Origin: Diphasiastrum complanatum | Taxonomy: Eukaryota > Streptophyta > Lycopodiopsida > Lycopodiales > Lycopodiaceae | DNA length: 64,000 nt | Assembly (NCBI GenBank): GCA_029204225.1 | Contig: CM055112.1 | Coordinates: forward strand, 27,859,063-27,923,062 | Reading direction: 5' to 3' | Shown: piece after piece, positions 57,880 through 64,000 of the stretch | Layout of the letters: the number at the start of each line of letters is the position of its first letter | How positions within the stretch are numbered: position 1 is the first letter of the stretch | Position numbers and translations under genes: made by a program | The notes under the pieces: generated by a model | Database searches by the model: none | The model's input: the letters and a program-made list of their open reading frames with translations, nothing else | Told to the model about the DNA's origin: nothing

Positions 57880-58345
57880 TTTTTTTTTATTTTTATTATT
57901 TTCTAGTATTTTTCTGGAATTAATCTTGAATTTTCTTTTATCTTTTCTAAAAAATTTCGTGACTTTTCTTATATCTTTTCTAGAAATTTTCGTGAAATTT
58001 TCTACCACCGTCCAACATTTTTCATAATGTTTCGTGAAATTTTCGAGAATTTTTCTTGATTTCTCTCAATCTTTCAATATCATTTCTAAAGTGTTTGCGA
58101 GAATTTTTTGCGACACTAAATTTGTTTATCAAATATTCGTAAATCGTTTTCGAGAATTTTTCTAGAATCTTTTCTAGCATTTTCTCCAGTTTTTCGAAAA
58201 AATTTCTCGTATGTCGCTAAAATTTTCGAGAAATTTTCGTGAGTTTCTGTATCATTTTTTTTTTAGGATTCTGCGAGAAAGTTTCGTGAAACTTTTCTAG
58301 AATCTTTCTAGCATATTTTTTAGAATCTTTCGAGAATCTCTTGAC
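57880..58345. repeat. Degenerate AT-rich short-repeat block
   Basis: Variants of TTTTCGAGAATTTTTCTAG, TTTTCGTGAAATTTTC and AGAATCTTT recur many times without a fixed period. It directly follows the integrase end and probably belongs to the 3' untranslated/LTR zone. Confidence 0.65.
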
Positions 58346-58721
58346 CTACTTTTTGTATCCCTCCATGAAAGATGATGGCCACATGATCATCATTATTCAC
58401 ACGTGTGTACACTCACATATCAAAACAGATATTGTTTCTTCTTAATTTAATTATTTTCTTTTCACAAACAATCTTCCGTCATTAAAGATCGATCTGTCAA
58501 ATTATAGTTTCAAACACTGAGCCATGCACATCCTCTAGAAATGGAAGTGATAGATGTCAAGTCACCATGCCACGTCATCATCCCTTCCACACCGCTACTA
58601 CTTATCAGAGTTATTTTCAATTTTTCTTCCTTACACTTTTTGCCTGCGAGTTATGCTTTACTGCACTCATTTTCTTTGCGATCAAAGTACTCTTTTGTGA
58701 ACTATTTGATCTACGAAGCTA
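58346..58721. other. Leader-like sequence before the next frame
   Basis: No coding domain is supported. It lies between the end of one gypsy pol and the start of another element's N-terminal frame on the same strand. Confidence 0.35.
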
Positions 58722-59993
58722 TTGTCAAACATTCAACCAATGGCTTCCGGATCAAGCTCTAGCTCTAATATCATCTGGAAAGCATGTGCAAGAATCCGCC
58801 TGGCATCCATCCAGTTCTTTTTGAACCGATGCAGATTGGGTGATTTGAAAGTGGACCCCTCCATCATCCGCTCTGAAGTCAGTACTAAGTTTGTGAACTC
58901 TATCCATTCAATTTCAGAGGAGGAATTCAAAGTTCACGTACGAGGCAAATTCTTCACCATCTCTGAAGACCTGTTCTGCACAACCCTCGGCTTACCAATG
59001 GATGGGAAGATGGTTGCAACCAATAAAGATTCGGTGGATGAAGCTGTTCACTTCCTAAGCAACTGCTTCGTACCCACACCAGGACCGTTGGCTCATGTCC
59101 AACTAACATCCAAAGTACCAAACACACAAGCATATAGGCCCAAAACCAAAGTATATACCTGGGATGTGTATCCCGATGAAGTCTGGGATACAATCAATGA
59201 CGATATGGTAAGTGAGGCCACAACACCACTCATTCAAAAACCACAAAAACCTCGGTTACAAAAAAATAACATTATTGATACAAAATTAATTGAGCGACAA
59301 AAACATATGTGTGCAAAGCTTAAACAACCAATCAAGCCCTTGTCAGAGGGGATAGACAACAAACACTCCGACAAAGCTTCCATGTCTGGTAAAGAATCAC
59401 CTCAAATGATTTCTAAAGTCCCAGAACATTTTGTGGACCCACCTTTTGATCTTCCACAGAAGTTCAAAGACTTTACACTGGATGACGTTGTTATCCAGTT
59501 ACGGTAGCCACATCGGGAACCTACACCAAGCTCCAATTCCTTTGAAGGACCCGCTAATACAATTCCACTAAATCTTAAAGATCCTGATGAGGACATAGAT
59601 CGAATGCTTCATGTTGGTGCACATTTGTCATCAACCCAACTATCTGATCTAGAGACTTTATTACGCAAATACAGGGATGTATTTGTAAGGAATTATACTG
59701 AGATGAAAGGAATCCCCCCTGAAATAGTAGTACATCGGATTCTTCTAGAAGACAATGCTAAGCCTGTTAGGGCTAAACCTTACCGCAGTAACCCAGTCTA
59801 TCATGAGAGGATCGACGAAGATATTAAGAAATTGCTGGATGCTGGCTTCATTTATGAAGTCCAACATACTGATTGGGTATCTATTGCGCCGGTGCCTCAA
59901 AGAGCACTAGGACTTGAGCGGTTTCCCCAACACACGCTTAAGTCTAACATTCATCCATCATGCACTTATGTAAAAGCCAACTCAGAAACGTAA
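58722..59993 (+). mobile_element. Ty3/gypsy N-terminal domain and RT start
   Basis: The N-terminal frame holds IRLASIQFFLNRCRLGDLKV, then FKVHVRGKFFTISEDLF and LGLPMDG (58925-59005). This resembles the V-x-V-R-G...LGLP block of what I recall as 'putative plant transposon protein' domains. A Lys-rich linker follows, then FKDFTLDDVVIQL (59460) and the RT N-terminus with YRDVFVRNYTEMKGIPPEIV (59670-59730) and KPYRSNPVYHERI (59775). It ends near 59993, before the RT active site. Broken, few breaks. Confidence 0.75.
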
Positions 59994-61180
59994 CAAGCTT
60001 AACCATTCAGACTTAAGAAAACTGGAATCCCGACCAACCCGAAAGCCAACTCAGAATCCGTCCCCAAAAGGTAACCAAAGGCAAAGACAAGCCACACATG
60101 AAACCCAAGGCATAATGGTCGCCAAACTGACCAATTGGCATAGCGGCAAGCCCCATGTCGATGACAGGGACCCTTAGGCGCCAGCGATGCAAAAATGTTG
60201 TAGTAAGGGTCCTTCCACTTGGACCAGTCCCGGAGGCGAAACCGAAATGTTAATCATCCCCAAGGATCAACTTTATTAGATTTGGAAGAGGTTACATTCA
60301 TACATAGACTGACCGGTCTCTGGGCCACCAACACGCGCTGGGCATTGTGCCTGGCTCGTGCTGGTAGAGGGAGCTGAGACCTGGCGACTGGATTCCTGGC
60401 GCTGGTTGAGCTGCCCAAGTTTCTGTCTACCGGACTCCCCCTATAGTTCTGTTGTGATTCGGCGCACCCCCTCTGGTTTGAAACATAGTGCTTTCTAGTA
60501 AAGCACGCTTTTTAGGACTTAGTTTTTATTTTGCTAATTAAACCTGGCAAGACTGGCAGAATCAGTCTGGCTCCCAAACATGGGTCCCGGGAGCCGTCCC
60601 GGCGGCCGAATCAACTTGCTTTCCTAACTAGGCCATGACTCGAGCTCCAGAGCTAGCTCATGACTTGTGACTACTTGACTGGCTCACCACAGGTCGGAGG
60701 CTCAGTCCTTGACGTTCTAACTTTCTCTGGGACCTTAGAGAGTGTCATCTCTTTGAGTCTTACAGGGCACGCTGGGTGCACCCGAGTCAGCTTTACAACA
60801 TCCTCCCCTCGTTTGAGAAAGTTGATGTCCTCATCAGGGCCAAACTAGAACCTAAGACTCATGGCACGGGCTTAATTCACCAGCCAGACTTTATTCACAT
60901 ATACACCGGCCAATGGAGAACAATTGTAAAGAGAAGTAATGATATTGTGTTTGCACCCAGCACAGGAAAATTGTGGATCTAGTTCACTTACGTAAAGCCT
61001 GTATAAAGCTGCTGCACTTAGACATTAGACTGAAGCTCACTCCTCGATGAGAAATGCGGCTTACTTTATTAACATGAAAGAAAAAGGTACTTACGGCTCC
61101 CTTAAGCCTCATATATGTCATTTTCATCGCACATCTGGATGAGGCCCCTAGGACTCTAGATATTTTGTTTGGTCGCCCAG
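59994..61180. other. GC-richer non-coding sequence, nothing recognised
   Basis: About 1.2 kb with higher GC than the rest and no domain on either strand. It separates the plus-strand gypsy copy from the minus-strand gypsy copy and may include LTR sequence of either. Confidence 0.4.
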
Positions 61181-61461
61181 GTTGAGCTCCTTGAGCTCTG
61201 CATCGGCACTTAGATTCACCTCTGATGTAGAAGCTGCAGGCAATGTTGGCTCCATTTGACCTCGCGTCAGCTGGTTTGTCATTGTTGGATGTCCTTCTTT
61301 AAAGAAGTGAGCTTTCGCGTGGTCACACAAGTTGAGCTCCTTGAGCTCTGCATCGGCACTTGAATTCACCTTTGATGTGGAAACTGCAGGCAATGTTGGC
61401 TCCATTTGGTCTCGTGTCAACTGGTCTGTCACTGTTGGTTGTCCTTCGTTAAAGAGGTGAA
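61181..61461 (-). repeat. In-frame tandem repeat, ~1.9 x 150 bp
   Basis: A 150-bp unit begins at 61181 and again at 61331 (GTTGAGCTCCTTGAGCTCTG). Because 150 is a multiple of three, the minus strand reads a 50-residue repeat containing QMEPTLPA and SADAELKELNL twice. It lies just after the protease region of the minus-strand gypsy copy. Confidence 0.88.
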
Positions 61462-63333
61462 TGAGATTGGAAGGGCTTTTCTAGTTGGTCCCCTGGTACA
61501 GCTCTGACGACACAAGGTCTCCTGCCATTATATAATAACACAAGGTTAACCCCTTTTGCCAAGAAGGCCACCACATGTTCGTTAAACCAGCTTAATCCTA
61601 AAATAGCGTCGAAGGCATCCATCTTCAAGATTGTGAACATTAGTCGATTCTTCCAGGTTCCCAGGGAGATTGGTAAGTTGGTTGCCAATCTACAAGTGGT
61701 CATTGTACCTTTCGCGGTCTCCACACAAATAGGAGTCACATTTTCTTCACATTGGATGTCCAATTCCCCTGTCAGTTTTTCTGACAAGTAGTTACGTGAT
61801 GCCCCCAGGTCTACCATGAAGTAAATGATCCTGCCTTGAATACAGCCTTTCAGGTACAATAACTTTGATCCTCTCGCAGGAGTCGCCATGAGATGTTCAC
61901 GATACACCGCAAGTGCCCCTATCTGTTGTAAGGCATTCAGGTCAGACCCTGTCAAATCCGTTTCTGGGTCCTCTTCGTCATCTTGTTCACCATCTTCTTG
62001 ATCAAATGCCTCTCTCTTCATCCTATCAAATCCTTCAATGGCAGCCATGATTTGCTTGCTCAATGGTTTGGGGCATGACCTCCAAGAGTGACCTTGCTGA
62101 TGACAGTTGAAGTAGCACATGGAATTGCCCACTCTTGGTGAGCTGTTGCTATGACTAGCTGAAGGTCCAACATTGTTTCTTCTCTGGAACACGTTCCCTC
62201 CATTGTTGCCTTGGTTGCCAAACCTTGTTTTTGTTGGGAATTTGTTCATGCTACTCAAGGCTTGGTTGCCATTTGAAGCTGAGTCTCCCCTTGAAAAGAA
62301 GCTCGAACTTGGCCTGGATCCACTAAATACTCTTGTTGAGGTTGCGGGAGCAGCTGGTGCCAATGTGCCCTCATAATCACAAACCATTTCAGCCGCTTGA
62401 ATAGTTGAATTGAAATCATGGGGCATGTAGCTGCCTATTGCACGTCGGGTCCAAGACTGCATTCCAGACAAGAGGTAATGAGTTTTGTCCGCCTCGGACA
62501 TATCTTCAATAACCCATACGATCTGTCTGAATTTATTGAGGTACTCTCGCAATGACCCTTTCTGTTTGAGCCCCGATAATTCTGTCCTCAATCTCATGTG
62601 TGAATCCTTTGGTATGAACTCCTCTCGTAACGCGGTTTTGAATGCGTCCCATGTCTAGAAATGCATTCTTGCCATCCGGTACCAGTTTGTAGTGTAGCCC
62701 TCAAAATATGCTAATGCCAAGTCCGTTCTTTCTTCCTCAGGAGTGTTCATCAGACGGAAGTAATGGTCCATGTGAAACAACCAATCTTCCACAATTCGAA
62801 TGTCGCGCTCTCCTTTGAAAGTAGGTGGTGCTTTTACTTTGGCAGTCTTCTTTGAGCCTTCCGTGTTTCGCGCTCGTGGTTCTCTTGGTATCTGTGGAGG
62901 AGGCGCCACTGCATTCCCTCTAGTTGCCTCCAACTCTTCAAACCTGGCTTCGAGCTGTGTTAGCCCGTCTCTCATTTCTCTAGCAAGGTTAAATTGAGTA
63001 AGGTTCATGGTTCGCAGGGATGTTTGCCATTCTTTCCTTTATGTTTCTCTATCCTTCTTCACCTCGCTAAGCATAGCCGTCATTGCGCTTGATAATTATT
63101 GCCGCATCTTCACTTCAAAGAGGTCTTGTTGCGCCTCTGGCAAGGGTTTGTCTCTTGGTGTAGGTTCAGAAGGGCCACCCATCTCTTCTTGGAGAGGCAC
63201 CACTGTGGAGTGCATACGCTCTTTCTTTCTCGACTTGGACCTGGTGCCATCTCGATGCATGCGGGAGCTGTATTCTCAAGCCAGCTCTTCTCCGTCCGTC
63301 AATGCTCGTAACTCATCAAGGTGGTCCTCCATT
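61449..63333 (-). mobile_element. Ty3/gypsy gag and protease, minus strand
   Basis: Gag begins near 63333 (MEDHLDELRALTDGEEL) and includes the conserved retrotransposon-gag core (PPTFKGERD, 62830; WLFHMDHYF; GYTTNWYRMARMHF, 62660; LREYLNKFRQIV, 62540). A Ser/Asn-rich linker follows, then a CX3CX4HX4C knuckle (CYFNCHQQGHSWRSC, 62080-62120), an acidic linker (~61960-62010) and a protease with MVDLGASRNYLS (61780-61820) and AILGLSWFNEH (61575-61600). RT and integrase are absent, as pol is cut short before 61100. Few breaks, so moderately young. Confidence 0.9.
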
Positions 63334-63459
63334 ATAGTGAGAGGTGTACTTCCAACAGATTATCGTCGCAATCCTTTTTATTTTTTTGAAACTCTCCCTT
63401 CTGTCGGTTGGGCCCCAACAGGTCTCTTTTCTTCTTTATTCAATCAGCTTCAATGAAAA

Positions 63460-64000
63460 TATCCCCTCCTCAAACTTAGCACGCCCACATCACCTGAAAG
63501 CCAAGTAGGAACCAGTTCATTTGTGTCCAAGCAAGCACACAACAAACGGAACATACCAACCAAAGCAAACACAGAGGATCCCTCTCAAGCCACAAACCCC
63601 CCTGAGACCGGACGTAGGACCTTTGCCTAGCCGCACCCACATAAATCTATCACAGAACTAGCTCACGGGGAAACATCCATCCAACCATCCGTGCTTTCAC
63701 CATTAAGCAGCACATTGCCTCAGTCACGCCCCACCACTTTTTGGTCGATATCCCTTATAGCTAAACGATTGGCAGCTATCCCGCACCAGCAGCTAAGCAC
63801 CTGTGCTTTACACCCGAATTCGAGCAGCATCTCTGTATCAATGGTTAACCCGTATAGTTCGAATATGTCGCCCCGCACCCCACAAGGTACAGACCGTGCT
63901 TTCACCTACCTAGGCAGCACTTTGTCTCATCCGTCCTACGTGCAGACAGCCCCAGGCCTGAACCGCGAGAATTGACCGTGCTTACACCTCAAGGGCATCA
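63460..64000. other. Upstream leader/LTR-like sequence with diverged direct repeats
   Basis: GC-richer sequence with no coding domain. CCGTGCTTTCACC followed by AGCAGCAC occurs near 63690 and again near 63894, with a third partial copy near 63977, spacing ~205 then ~83 bases. It lies upstream of the minus-strand gag and could be its leader or LTR. Confidence 0.4.

Noticed and set aside
63007-63456. Plus-strand 149-residue frame
   Set aside because: It is antisense to the minus-strand gypsy gag, which has recognisable gag motifs.

Overview
The window looks like nuclear DNA from a land plant with a large, repeat-rich genome. The evidence is one clearly plant-type, plastid-targeted gene with ten exons and GT-AG introns, embedded in dense layers of Ty1/copia and Ty3/gypsy LTR-retrotransposon debris, long (GA)n/(CT)n microsatellites and several minisatellites. 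There are no bacterial operons, no CRISPR array and no rRNA or tRNA genes that I could recognise. I cannot fix the species; a fern, another non-seed plant or a gymnosperm would all fit.

The one confident host gene is on the minus strand at 6259-10275. It encodes 1-deoxy-D-xylulose-5-phosphate synthase (DXS), the first enzyme of the plastid MEP isoprenoid pathway. All ten exons can be read with phases that fit exactly, giving 749 residues. Its intron 3 opens directly into a (CT)n microsatellite, its upstream region carries four copies of a ~42-bp minisatellite, and a poly(A) signal lies ~230 nt past the stop. Two other possible non-retroviral coding units are an unrecognised 289-codon frame (410-1279) and a two-exon unit of 190 codons (42523-43177) with a phase-0 82-bp intron.

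Layout. 1-3.6 kb: unknown frame, a 975-bp unit with ~145-bp inverted arms, and two gypsy pol fragments meeting head-on. 3.6-6 kb: microsatellites, a 500-bp polypurine block, hairpins and local tandem duplications. 6-10.7 kb: DXS and its upstream region. 10.7-13.4 kb: mostly featureless. 13.4-18 kb: copia tail followed by a two-copy array of [LTR + 0.84 kb], the second LTR preceded by 28 G. 18-21 kb: minus-strand coiled-coil/basic reading frames of unknown family. 21.8-26.4 kb: gypsy pol (minus) split by a copia remnant. 26.7-31.1 kb: copia gag piece, a minisatellite, then an LTR unit in which I find acidic frames but no pol. 31.5-34.7, 37.3 and 39-42.2 kb: decayed copia copies. 42.5-46.5 kb: a mosaic of small copia and gypsy pieces on both strands. 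47-55 kb: a gypsy gag region split by a nearly whole copia element with paired LTRs (48541-54847). 55.3-60 kb: LTR, 25-bp minisatellite, gypsy integrase, then a second N-terminal frame plus RT start. 61-63.4 kb: minus-strand gypsy gag-protease with a 150-bp tandem repeat.

The most interesting points outside DXS are: a set of short hairpins in the 14.7-14.9 kb LTR whose stems differ from one another yet stay paired; the LTR unit lacking recognisable pol with a very acidic frame, related to a second fragment 16 kb away; an N-terminal domain shared by two separate gypsy copies; a minisatellite family shared between 27.4 and 56.3 kb; and the spliced two-exon unit at 42.5 kb. All retroelement statements are by eye from motifs; no database search was possible.
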